Of a stretch of DNA of 10,565 bases, positions 1-6,067 are shown one piece after another. The notes beneath the pieces are model-generated. The model was not told where the DNA came from, made no database searches, and saw only the letters and a list, made by a program, of their open reading frames with translations. Location: contig JBBRFH010000115.1 in NCBI GenBank assembly GCA_038224615.1, forward strand, positions 1-10,565. The letters run 5' to 3'. Within the stretch, counting starts at the first letter, position 1, and the number at the start of each line of letters is the position of its first letter. The position numbers and the translations under genes are program-made. Origin of the DNA: JBBRFH01 sp038224615. Its GTDB lineage: Bacteria; Planctomycetota; Phycisphaerae; Tepidisphaerales; Tepidisphaeraceae.

Positions 1-469
1 TCGACTCTGCGTGGCACTGGATGCAGCCGGCTCGGGCGAACAGGGGGTGCGCATAGCGGTAGCGGTTGATGGAACTCACGAGATTGCCGCGATATTCCCG
101 GTCGGTGTCCCTCTGGAAGGCGCGGATCGACCCATTCTCGAAACGGGTGACATCAGAATCATTGACGCGACCGACGCCGATGAGCCGCGGGTGTCGCGAT
201 TCGTATTCGCCGGTGGGCAGCGTGCTGGGTCGGCCAATCTCACGCAGGCTGGGGCGCGTCGCAGCGCTCACCTCGAACTCGACGTGTTCGAGAACGATTT
301 GGTCGGCGAGGATGCGTGCGGCGCTCAAATTAGGTTGAGCAGTCAACTGCTCCATCCGCTGCCACGGCACGAACAACGCCGCGCAAATGACCAGCACCAC
401 CGCAAAGCCGAAGAGCAACTGGCACTTGGTTGCCAGCGAGATCTTGAGCTGTCGGATCAGTTTGGCCAT
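1..469 (-). CDS. Heme-c (Tll0287/DUF3365-like) membrane sensor, N-terminal part
   Basis: This gene runs off the left edge; 156 codons from its ATG (467-469) are present. Residues 1-17 are basic. Residues 18-36 form one membrane helix (LLFGFAVVLVICAALFVPW). About 110 residues follow that should lie outside the membrane, ending in a heme-c attachment motif, CIQCH, at 149-153. This arrangement matches the Tll0287-like (DUF3365) domain, a PAS-like sensor fold with covalent heme that often sits in front of HAMP and histidine kinase or methyl-accepting domains. The output domain is outside the window, so whether it is a kinase is inference. The start is well fixed, because an in-frame TAG lies 15 nt upstream. 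There is no clear Shine-Dalgarno, but a promoter-like sequence sits immediately upstream. The heme suggests redox, NO or O2 sensing. Confidence 0.72.
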   Translation of the reverse strand, partial: MAKLIRQLKISLATKCQLLFGFAVVLVICAALFVPWQRMEQLTAQPNLSAARILADQIVLEHVEFEVSAATRPSLREIGRPSTLPTGEYESRHPRLIGVGRVNDSDVTRFENGSIRAFQRDTDREYRGNLVSSINRYRYAHPLFARAGCIQCHAES

Positions 470-478
470 TCGCGATGG

Positions 479-508
479 ATTCTAGTGAATGCGCCGATGG
501 GCTGGTAA
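479..508 (-). promoter_or_regulatory. Putative promoter of the heme sensor gene
   Basis: On the minus strand, TTACCA (503-508) and TAGAAT (479-484) are separated by 18 nt. They match the sigma70 consensus at 4/6 and 5/6. The -10 ends 9 nt before the ATG, so the predicted transcript would have a leader of only a few bases. This was called by eye only. Confidence 0.35.
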
Positions 509-721
509 TGGCGAGGCCGGAACCTTGCCGGCGCGCAACCTACCGGCCAACCGGAAGACAATGAGTTCCCCGGATCTCGAGATGCTTTGCAACGGGTGTC
601 GCGCGAATCGCGCCAGATTGGAGCATCAGGCCTGTTCCGATGGGTGGACCCGTTGCGTAACCGTTCACCGTTCCGCCGTTCTCTTGCTTTTACGTCGCGG
701 CGGCGCGTTTCGTGTCGGAGT

Positions 722-1201
722 CTATTCCAGCGGAATTTTCTCGTCGGTCTTCCTGGGCAGATCGATGACGATACGCGGCGGTCGATCTTCGTCTTCCTCG
801 TCATCGCGCGGCTTGGGCTGCTCACGCTTCAGGGGGACCATGATAGGCTTCTCGTCGCCGCGCCTGAAGTTGGCGGCGGCTTCGCCGAGTTGCTCGCGCA
901 GTTCGACGCTCGATAAGCCCCCGACGTACAGCACAGTGAGGACGAGCCCGCCGAGTTGCAGCAGCCCGATCATGATCCCACAGAACACCTGGCCCGCGGG
1001 ACTGTTGTAGAGCATCAGACGGAGCGTGTAGAAGAGCGTGATTGCGCACAGCGCGAAAAACACACCCCAGAATTGGGTTCGGTTCTTCACCATCTCCGGC
1101 TTGGCCAGGCAGTAGAAGAAGAAGACCGCGAGAATGAGCGTGATGCCGTCGAACGTCTGCACGGGTACGACGTACGTCACGGCTTCGGCGAGGAGGTTCA
1201 T
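722..1201 (-). CDS. Small three-helix membrane protein, unknown function
   Basis: This is a 159-residue protein that I do not recognise. It shows three hydrophobic segments at about 18-33, 45-63 and 71-96, followed by a soluble, charged C-terminal tail of about 60 residues. The tail is proline-rich, with an acidic run (DDEEDED) at 133-139. The topology implies an inner-membrane protein with the tail on one side of the membrane. I prefer the ATG at 1201 over an in-frame ATG at 1255. The protein then begins MNLLAEAV directly ahead of the first helix, and the extra 18 residues (MTLRREFARY...) would overlap a likely -10 box. Neither start has a Shine-Dalgarno. It diverges from the phosphodiesterase gene and seems to stand alone. 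The short promoter overlapping the longer start suggests a leaderless message. Confidence 0.7.
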   Translation of the reverse strand: MNLLAEAVTYVVPVQTFDGITLILAVFFFYCLAKPEMVKNRTQFWGVFFALCAITLFYTLRLMLYNSPAGQVFCGIMIGLLQLGGLVLTVLYVGGLSSVELREQLGEAAANFRRGDEKPIMVPLKREQPKPRDDEEDEDRPPRIVIDLPRKTDEKIPLE

Positions 1202-1207
1202 GGCACT

Positions 1208-1213
1208 ATTGTA
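1208..1213 (-). promoter_or_regulatory. Putative -10 element (TACAAT) for the membrane protein gene
   Basis: TACAAT on the minus strand matches the sigma70 -10 at 5/6 and lies exactly 6 nt before the ATG at 1201. Transcription would then begin at or next to the start codon. The -35 is poor: TTCGCG at an 18-nt spacing matches only 3/6. Confidence 0.3.
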
Positions 1214-1334
1214 GCCAATCCGCACGTAACGCGCGAACTCTCGCCGCAATGTCATCTGACTGCGAACGGCTCGAGCATCGGCTCAATAACAAAACCCGAC
1301 CAAAGAATCATCGCCTCCGTCTGCTGTGGCCGAT

Positions 1335-1844
1335 ATGTTGGGAACTGTGAAAATCGGCATTCTCTCCGACACCCACGGCAAGTTTGCCACGGCGCTGCAC
1401 GCTGTACAGCTCTTGCAGCAGCAGGGCGTCGACATGCTGATTCACTGCGGCGATGTCGGCGACGAGTCGGTGCTCGACACGCTTGCGGGCGGCGCGCCGG
1501 CGCATTTCGTCTTCGGCAACAACGACTTCGACCGCCGCGGGCTGCAGGCTTATGCGAAGCTGATCGGTGTGAACTGCCTGGGCAACTTCGGCGTGGTCGG
1601 GGCAGACGGCAAGAAAATCGCCGTCACGCACGGCGACGATCCGCAGCTTCTTGCCCGGCTGACGCGCGATGATTCCGGCATTGACTACCTGCTCACCGGT
1701 CACACCCACGTCCGCCACGACCAACGCCTCGGTTCGATCCGCTGGATCAACCCCGGGGCCCTCTACCGCGCTTCGATCAAGTCGGTTGCCGTCCTTGACG
1801 TGCCGACGGATCGACTCGATTTTCTCAGCCTCCCATGCGAGTGA
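1335..1844 (+). CDS. YfcE/MJ0936-family metallophosphoesterase
   Basis: This is a calcineurin-like phosphodiesterase of about 169 residues, the usual size for the YfcE/MJ0936 family, which hydrolyses phosphodiester bonds with two divalent metals. All the expected metal-ligand blocks are visible and in order. They are SDTHG (D12, H14), HCGD (D40), GNND (N62), THGD (H99) and GHTH (H123, H125), followed by the family's INPGALYR segment. The natural substrate cannot be told from sequence. The start is uncertain. GTG at 1326, ATG at 1335 and GTG at 1347 are all in frame. The last would give the family-typical VKIGILSDTHG beginning, and none has a convincing Shine-Dalgarno. It is transcribed toward the GNAT gene, with a 69-nt gap that holds a promoter-like element. 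Confidence 0.9.
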   Translation: MLGTVKIGILSDTHGKFATALHAVQLLQQQGVDMLIHCGDVGDESVLDTLAGGAPAHFVFGNNDFDRRGLQAYAKLIGVNCLGNFGVVGADGKKIAVTHGDDPQLLARLTRDDSGIDYLLTGHTHVRHDQRLGSIRWINPGALYRASIKSVAVLDVPTDRLDFLSLPCE

Positions 1845-1887
1845 ACTTGGGACGCCGGAACGATTCCCGCTCCGTGGCCGACCGTGC

Positions 1888-1903
1888 TATAGTGACGTGA
1901 GGA
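1888..1903 (+). promoter_or_regulatory. -10 box and ribosome binding site of the GNAT gene
   Basis: TATAGT at 1888-1893 is a 5/6 match to the sigma70 -10. The GAGGA at 1899-1903 is a Shine-Dalgarno 10 nt before the ATG at 1914. The -35 is weak: TTCCCG at an 18-nt spacing. If real, the GNAT-gmhA pair has its own promoter inside the gap after the phosphodiesterase gene. Confidence 0.4.
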
Positions 1904-1913
1904 ACGCAGTCTC

Positions 1914-2408
1914 ATGTCCGACGGTCCGCTCAACATTCGCAGTTTCAAGCCCAGCGATATCGCGGCGAGCCAGCATCTCTACCGGCAGGGACTGATCGGC
2001 GGAAAGATCGCCGAGAACGACACTGGCCTGGATATCGACGACATCGAATCGGCGTACATCAAGGTGCCGGGCAATCACTTCTGGGTGGCCGAAGTGGACG
2101 GTGCGGTGATCGGGATGGTCGGCGTGATGCACTCCGACGGAGTTGCCGACATCCGTCGCCTGCGTGTTCATGAGGACCATCGCCGACGCGGGGTCGGGTC
2201 GGCACTTGTTGAAACGGCGCTTTCGTTTTGCAACGACAACAACTACCTGAAGGTCGCGCTCGACACTTTCATGGAGCGCGAGCCGGCGATTCGCCTGTTC
2301 GAGAAGTTTCATTTCCTGGTGGGCACGACGCGCAGCTACGCCGGCAAGGAACTGCTGTACTTCTACCTCGATCTCTACAGCCGCGAGGACAAGGACGGAG
2401 AAGGATGA
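1914..2408 (+). CDS. GNAT-family N-acetyltransferase
   Basis: This 164-residue protein is a single GNAT domain that would transfer an acetyl group from acetyl-CoA to an unknown amine. The acetyl-CoA pyrophosphate-binding motif A is clear: a beta strand at 80-85 (IRRLRV) followed by RRRGVGSALVETAL, whose RRRGVG at 90-95 fits the R/Q-x-x-G-x-G/A rule. The C-terminal motif B region (EREPAIRLFEKFHF, then the ELLYFYLDL strand) is also typical. The N-terminal 30-50 residues, which would set the substrate, are not diagnostic. The stop codon overlaps the start of the downstream gmhA (ATGA, 2405-2408), so the two are probably translated together. A sugar-amine or envelope substrate is a reasonable guess from that coupling, but it is inference. 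Confidence 0.88.
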   Translation: MSDGPLNIRSFKPSDIAASQHLYRQGLIGGKIAENDTGLDIDDIESAYIKVPGNHFWVAEVDGAVIGMVGVMHSDGVADIRRLRVHEDHRRRGVGSALVETALSFCNDNNYLKVALDTFMEREPAIRLFEKFHFLVGTTRSYAGKELLYFYLDLYSREDKDGEG

Positions 2409-3004
2409 GCCAGACCGCACGGACGCCCGACAGCTACTACCTCAATTCGCTCGACGACTACGCGAGGCTGCTGCCGCAATTGCGATCGTTCGGGCCGCAG
2501 GTCAATGAGATCGGGCGGATTATGGTCGACTGCTGGAACGGTGGCGGCAAGCTGCTCATCGCCGGCAATGGTGGCAGCGCTGCGGATGCGATGCACTTTG
2601 CCGAGGAACTGGTCGTCCGCTATCACCGCGACCGCCGTGCCCTGGCGGCGATCGCGCTGCTCGATCAGACCGTGCTCACCTGCGCCGGCAACGACTACGG
2701 CTACGACGCCGTCTTCTCGCGGCAGATCGAAGCCCTTGGCAAACCCGGCGACGTCTTCGTCGGCTTCACCACCAGCGGCAACAGCGCCAACATCGTTCGC
2801 GCGTTTGAAGTCGCCCGTCAGCAAGGCGTAAAGACCGTCGGCTTCCTGGGCAAGGCCGGCGGCGCCTGCAAGGCGCTATGCGACGTCCCGCTGGTCGTCC
2901 AATGGACAGGCTCGGCCGCCCGCATTCAGGAAGCCCATCAGATCATCTACCACAGCCTGTGCGAATACGTCGACGCGTGGCTGCTGGGCGACATTCCTGG
3001 ATGA
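2405..3004 (+). CDS. gmhA: GmhA-type D-sedoheptulose-7-phosphate isomerase (SIS domain)
   Basis: GmhA converts sedoheptulose 7-phosphate to D-glycero-D-manno-heptose 7-phosphate, the first step of ADP-heptose synthesis in the cytoplasm. This 199-residue protein is close to the family's usual 190-200. A helical N-terminus is followed by one SIS domain. Phosphate-binding motifs GNGGSAADA (54-62) and TTSGNSANI (122-130) are intact. H64, E68, Q175 and H183 sit at a constant +3 offset from the zinc ligands I recall for characterised GmhA (His61, Glu65, Gln172, His180), and H183 is also the catalytic histidine. It should therefore be active. The start overlaps the GNAT stop (ATGA), with a GGAG Shine-Dalgarno just upstream. 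The other ADP-heptose genes (hldE, gmhB, hldD) are not in the window. A different SIS sugar-phosphate isomerase is less likely. Confidence 0.88.
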   Translation: MSQTARTPDSYYLNSLDDYARLLPQLRSFGPQVNEIGRIMVDCWNGGGKLLIAGNGGSAADAMHFAEELVVRYHRDRRALAAIALLDQTVLTCAGNDYGYDAVFSRQIEALGKPGDVFVGFTTSGNSANIVRAFEVARQQGVKTVGFLGKAGGACKALCDVPLVVQWTGSAARIQEAHQIIYHSLCEYVDAWLLGDIPG

Positions 3005-3011
3005 CTGTCTA

Positions 3012-3049
3012 CACATGAAGCCGCCGACCTTGGCCGGCGGCTTCATGTG
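3012..3049. terminator. Perfect 15-bp hairpin between converging genes
   Basis: The arms 3012-3026 and 3035-3049 are perfectly complementary over 15 bp, with an 8-nt loop (ACCTTGGC). The hairpin starts 7 nt after the gmhA stop and lies 15 nt beyond the RTX gene stop on the other strand, so it can serve both. There is no U-tract on either side, which is unusual for an intrinsic terminator. It may instead act as a 3'-end stabiliser or a Rho-assisted stop. Confidence 0.7.
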
Positions 3050-3064
3050 ACCACATCGGGTGAA

Positions 3065-3967
3065 TTAGCTGAGCACCTGATCAACGAGACGATCGCCGGG
3101 ATCGTGTTTGGGCGTTCCGTCGCCACCGCCACCGCCGCCGGGCGGGAGGGACGGGGGATCGTCGTGTTCGCCGGTCGGGTCGTCGCCGTGGCCGTGGTGG
3201 TCTTCGGCGCCGTTGTGGTCGGAGTGGTCATCGGCACCGGCGAAGTCGGGGAAGTCGTCGTCGCCGTCGTCGCCGTTGAGGTCATCGCGGCCGCCGCCGC
3301 CGGTGATGGAGTCGTCGCCGAGTTCGCCGTGAATGCTGTCGTTGCCGGCCTCGCCGTCGATGCTGTCGTCATCGGGTCCGCCGGCCATTCGGTCGCGTCC
3401 AGCGCCGCCGCGAAGGTGATCGGCCCCGTCGCCGCCCGCGCAGCGGTCGTTGCCGTCATCGCCGGCGACGTCATCGTTGCCGCGCCCGCCGTCGAGCGAA
3501 TCATCGCCGACGCCCCCGTCGATGACGTCATTGCTCCCGCCGCCCGCGACGGCATCATTGCCGGCTTCAGCGTAGATCACGTCGCGCCCGCCGGTGCCCC
3601 AGATGGTGTCATTGTCTGCGCCGCCGTAGATGCGGTCGTTTCCGTTGCCACTGTAGACGAGGTCATTGCCCTCGCCCGCGTACACCTTCATCGGGACGGC
3701 CACGCCGTCGACGACGAGACGGTCATCGCCTTTGCCAAGGCTGACGACGATCGACGTAACGTCGGCCGTGTTGAAAGTCTGGGTGGTATCGCGGCGCGTG
3801 TAGACATTGATGGTGCCGTTGTCGTTGCCACCTATTTTAACATTGTCGCGTGATGCCGTGCCGGTGATCGTCAGCACGCCGCTGTCGAGCGAGATCGAAA
3901 AGTGCCGGCGTGTCTGGAGCGATTCGATGACCGCCCGGGTGATCCGCTGATGGTTCCTCGTCTGCAT
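3065..3967 (-). CDS. RTX (hemolysin-type calcium-binding repeat) surface protein
   Basis: This is a 300-residue protein of likely extracellular, calcium-binding beta-roll structure. Residues 1-30 carry ESLQTRRHFSISL, which resembles the 'ESLExRRLLS' motif at the N-terminus of many planctomycetal exported proteins. There is no ordinary signal peptide. Residues about 30-95 are a small beta-rich domain. Residues 97-249 are 17 consecutive nonapeptides of the GGxGxDxUx type with no insertion or deletion. The tail (250-300) is rich in His and Asp (EDHHGHGDD), then has PPSLPPGGGGGG. Calcium folding of such repeats is well established; the His/Asp tail as a second metal site is inference. The start is supported by GAGGAGG 8 nt upstream. 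It follows the second lipoprotein gene by 33 nt. It is too short and lacks an enzymatic domain, so a toxin is unlikely. Confidence 0.88.
   Translation of the reverse strand: MQTRNHQRITRAVIESLQTRRHFSISLDSGVLTITGTASRDNVKIGGNDNGTINVYTRRDTTQTFNTADVTSIVVSLGKGDDRLVVDGVAVPMKVYAGEGNDLVYSGNGNDRIYGGADNDTIWGTGGRDVIYAEAGNDAVAGGGSNDVIDGGVGDDSLDGGRGNDDVAGDDGNDRCAGGDGADHLRGGAGRDRMAGGPDDDSIDGEAGNDSIHGELGDDSITGGGGRDDLNGDDGDDDFPDFAGADDHSDHNGAEDHHGHGDDPTGEHDDPPSLPPGGGGGGDGTPKHDPGDRLVDQVLS
3221..3679 (-). repeat. Array of 17 RTX nonapeptide codon units (27 nt period)
   Basis: Residues 97-249 of the RTX protein are encoded by 17 units of exactly 27 nt. Aspartates recur at position 6 in every unit, and glycines at positions 1, 2 or 4. 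The period explains the long alanine- and valine-rich open frame on the opposite strand, which is not a gene. Confidence 0.85.
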
Positions 3968-4000
3968 TTTCCAGTCCTCCTCGAAGCGTGTGGTGTGGGG

Positions 4001-4663
4001 CTACTTTCGCTCAGGAACTTCGTCCTGATCGTACTTGATGAACAATCTTACGATGTCGCCGGACATATAGTCATAGAGAGAAACCCTTACGTCGTTGGCA
4101 TTCTTGGGATCGGTGCCCTTGAGCGGATTGGTCTCGGTGGTGACCGGATAACCGGCCTGCGCGTCGGTGGGCCAAAGGATTGCGCCGTCCTTTGACTTGA
4201 TCACCTTCACCTGCGCCGCCGCGCGACCCTCGAACGAACCGCCGATCATCACCGGGACGATGCCGCTCTGTTGCAGGTCGACGTACAGCACCTGCTCGGC
4301 GCCCACGAGTCGACCGATGCCTGCGATGGAGGTGGTGCGGAATTCCTTCGGCCGCAGGTTCTTCTGGTCGATCGCCTTCTCCATCCCCACGATCGGGATA
4401 AGGTCCTTCTTCTTGAACTTGTCCTCGATCGCGTGCGCCAGCAGGATCGCATCCTGCTCGGCCAGGTCGGGGTTCTGAAAGTTCTCGACCCAGATCAGTG
4501 TCGGCACCTTTTCGAGCGTGTACTTTGCAGGGATGTCGGGATTGCCAACGGTCTTGGCGGCGAGGGCGCCGATGATGTTGCACCCGCCCGCGAGCACCGC
4601 GACCGACAAGGCGGCGACGGCGACGCAGGAAAACATCGGGCGGAGGCGGAATCGCTGGACCAT
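4001..4663 (-). CDS. Lipoprotein B of a tandem paralogous pair
   Basis: This 220-residue protein has a lipoprotein signal peptide: basic start, hydrophobic core, and the lipobox LAGGC with the lipidated cysteine at 28. The mature part begins CNIIGALAAK, nearly the same as its upstream neighbour's CNLVGAVASK. It continues with a strand (PTLIWVENF), a helix (AILLAHAIEDKFKK), then GRLVGAEQVLYVDL and AAAQVKVIKSKDGAILWP. The order of strand, helix and 'GAEQVLYVDL' recalls the alpha/beta fold of CsgG N-terminal or LpoB/GNA1162-like envelope lipoproteins, but that is a structural guess, not a recognised family. It starts 4 nt after the neighbour's stop, and its Shine-Dalgarno (AAGGA) lies in that gene's last codons, so translation is probably coupled. 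It is likely membrane anchored, facing the periplasm. Confidence 0.82.
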   Translation of the reverse strand: MVQRFRLRPMFSCVAVAALSVAVLAGGCNIIGALAAKTVGNPDIPAKYTLEKVPTLIWVENFQNPDLAEQDAILLAHAIEDKFKKKDLIPIVGMEKAIDQKNLRPKEFRTTSIAGIGRLVGAEQVLYVDLQQSGIVPVMIGGSFEGRAAAQVKVIKSKDGAILWPTDAQAGYPVTTETNPLKGTDPKNANDVRVSLYDYMSGDIVRLFIKYDQDEVPERK

Positions 4664-4667
4664 GGGG

Positions 4668-5339
4668 CTATTCCTTGGAGTCGTCGGGGTGCTGGATGAG
4701 GCGCGTCACGACCTCGCGGCTGACGACGTTTATCGAGCCCCGGTAGATGATGTTGTCGCTGGACCCCAGCACGCCTTCGCGCGTCGCCGATTCGGGATAC
4801 TTCGCGCCGATGTGCGCTTCCTCATACCCGATGGTCCCCTTGCCATCCTTCACCTCGATGATCCGCATGGTCACATCGACTTGCCCGAGGAAAAGCTGGG
4901 TCGTGCCTTCGGCCCGCGTGGAGAAGCCGTTGACCTCGACGAACAGCAGTCGTGTAACGCCTTTGAAACGCGGGACAACGTCGGTGATCGGCATACTGTC
5001 GATCTCCGGGTGCGCCAGGCGGTACTTGATGTACGACGCGGCCGGCCAGGGGAAGGTGGTGCCTTCGAGATCCTTGACCTTCGCGGTCTGCGCTTCCTTG
5101 AGCTTGGTCTCCAGCGCACCGGCGAGATCGAGCTGCATGGTCGGCCATTGGATGGCGGTGTCGCGATCAACCCAGACCATCACGCCCATCGCCTGGTTCG
5201 CCAAGCCCTTATACGAGGCCTGGATGTCCGGCCTGGGCAGCTTGGACGCGACAGCGCCGACCAGGTTGCACCCGCCAACCAGTGGCAGCAGGGCGACTGC
5301 GAGCAAAGCCAGCGTCTTCGTCGTGCGATGCTTCATCAT
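4668..5339 (-). CDS. Lipoprotein A of a tandem paralogous pair
   Basis: This 223-residue lipoprotein has a signal peptide MMKHRTTKTLALLAVALLPL and the lipobox LVGGC, with the lipidated cysteine at 24. The mature N-terminus (CNLVGAVASK) and the colinear elements match lipoprotein B. These are PDIQASYKG / PDIPAKYTL, GVMVWVDRD / TLIWVENF, TRLLFVEV / EQVLYVDL, VDVTMRIIEVKDGKGTI / AQVKVIKSKDGAIL, and a C-terminal V(V)TRLI / IVRLFI. This indicates tandem duplication followed by strong divergence. The ATG at 5339 is chosen because GAGGG lies 7 nt upstream and the signal peptide starts there. A longer frame to 5435 would put the signal sequence inside the protein. No catalytic motif is visible. A role in assembly or export of surface components is inference from location and context. 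Confidence 0.82.
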   Translation of the reverse strand: MMKHRTTKTLALLAVALLPLVGGCNLVGAVASKLPRPDIQASYKGLANQAMGVMVWVDRDTAIQWPTMQLDLAGALETKLKEAQTAKVKDLEGTTFPWPAASYIKYRLAHPEIDSMPITDVVPRFKGVTRLLFVEVNGFSTRAEGTTQLFLGQVDVTMRIIEVKDGKGTIGYEEAHIGAKYPESATREGVLGSSDNIIYRGSINVVSREVVTRLIQHPDDSKE

Positions 5340-5391
5340 GGTGTGACCCTCATCGGTGCGAATCCGAGCGATGCCGAAGATACCATGAAAG

Positions 5392-5413
5392 CCCTCGGCG
5401 ATGCGCCCGAGGG
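5392..5413 (-). terminator. GC-rich hairpin between DUF2752 and lipoprotein genes
   Basis: CCCTCGG (5392-5398) and CCGAGGG (5407-5413) form a perfect 7-bp stem with an 8-nt loop. On the minus strand it is followed by CTTTC. It lies in the 99-nt gap between the DUF2752 stop and the lipoprotein A start, and could be a weak terminator or attenuator that separates the two transcription units. Confidence 0.35.
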
Positions 5414-5438
5414 TGCATTTCCGTCCGTCCGGCACCGC

Positions 5439-5939
5439 TCAATACCCCATCGAAATCAGCGCGATCTTCCACATCCACGCCGCCAGCGCCAGGGGAATCC
5501 ACGTCATCAGGTGGACCCCCGGCGGGATCATCCGCAGCAGGCGATAGGCGGGTTTGGCGGTGATCGCCACGTAGAGTCCGGCCCAGAACGTGAACGCGGT
5601 CCCGATGCACAGCACCATGCCAAACGGCTGGGCGACAAAGCTGGCCACGACGTGGCCGTGAACGAGGTAGGCGAAGCTTGTCGTCATGCCGCAGCCCGCA
5701 CACGGAATCCCGGTAGTTTGCAGAAACGAGCATGGCAGCAGTCCCAGTTGCGTGTGCGTGCCGACACCATGCGCGTCGGGATTCAGCCAGGCCGCGACCA
5801 GGAGCACCCAAATCGCTCCCAACGCGATGCCCAGCGCGACAAGTCGCGTCGTCCACGGCGCGCGGGTCGCGCCCTCAGTGCGGACATAGATGGCGGGTGT
5901 GCTGGTGGTCACTGGGGATTCATCCGATCGTTGGGGCAT
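5439..5939 (-). CDS. DUF2752 membrane protein
   Basis: This 166-residue protein belongs to DUF2752, a family of small membrane proteins of unknown function. The signature is clear: a GTHTQLGLLPC segment (60-70), a TGIPC at 76-80, then AGCGMTTSFAYLVHG (81-95). The cysteines C70, C80 and C83 could bind a metal or form disulfides. Most relatives I recall have Pro-x-Cys-Gly where this one has CAGCG. Membrane helices are at about 33-51, 104-126 and 145-164. The N-terminal 30 residues are polar and variable. It diverges from the glycosyltransferase gene and leads the minus-strand lipoprotein-RTX cluster, separated from lipoprotein A by 99 nt. No Shine-Dalgarno is convincing, but the ATG at 5939 gives a complete domain. 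Confidence 0.82.
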   Translation of the reverse strand: MPQRSDESPVTTSTPAIYVRTEGATRAPWTTRLVALGIALGAIWVLLVAAWLNPDAHGVGTHTQLGLLPCSFLQTTGIPCAGCGMTTSFAYLVHGHVVASFVAQPFGMVLCIGTAFTFWAGLYVAITAKPAYRLLRMIPPGVHLMTWIPLALAAWMWKIALISMGY

Positions 5940-5961
5940 GAGCTTACGCCTGCGGCAGGAT

Positions 5962-5975
5962 CACGCAATCGCGTG
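5962..5975. promoter_or_regulatory. Possible operator palindrome in the divergent promoter region
   Basis: CACGC-AATC-GCGTG is a perfect 5-bp dyad with a 4-nt spacer. It sits between the DUF2752 start and the -35 of the glycosyltransferase promoter, where a regulator could affect both directions. It is short enough to be chance. Confidence 0.25.
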
Positions 5976-5977
5976 TG

Positions 5978-6005
5978 TTGACAATCGTTTGCATCACTCC
6001 ATAGT
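5978..6005 (+). promoter_or_regulatory. Sigma70-like promoter of the glycosyltransferase gene
   Basis: TTGACA at 5978-5983 is a perfect -35, and CATAGT at 6000-6005 matches the -10 at 4/6 with a 16-nt spacer. Transcription would start near 6012, giving a leader of about 56 nt. That leader contains a GGAGG Shine-Dalgarno about 11 nt before the ATG at 6068. Confidence 0.6.
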
Positions 6006-6067
6006 AGATCGAACAGTCTTTTGTCGCGGCGCGGTCCAATGTGAAAGCGTAGGAGGGCCGAACGGAA

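Noticed and set aside
11..508. A 165-codon plus-strand frame at the left edge
   Set aside because: The minus strand encodes a membrane helix and a CxxCH heme motif from an ATG with an in-frame stop just upstream.
509..721. Non-coding gap between the heme sensor promoter and the membrane protein gene
   Set aside because: Only short, weak hairpins (4-5 bp) and an Arg-rich frame without a start signal were seen. I could support no gene or site here.
3047..3853. A 268-codon Ala/Val-rich open frame on the plus strand
   Set aside because: It is the mirror of the 27-nt RTX repeats, which are obvious on the minus strand.
4518..5981. A 487-codon open frame on the plus strand opposite the lipoproteins and DUF2752
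   Set aside because: The minus strand has two lipoboxes, coupled starts with Shine-Dalgarno sites, and the DUF2752 signature. The plus frame is Arg/His/Pro-rich with no domain.
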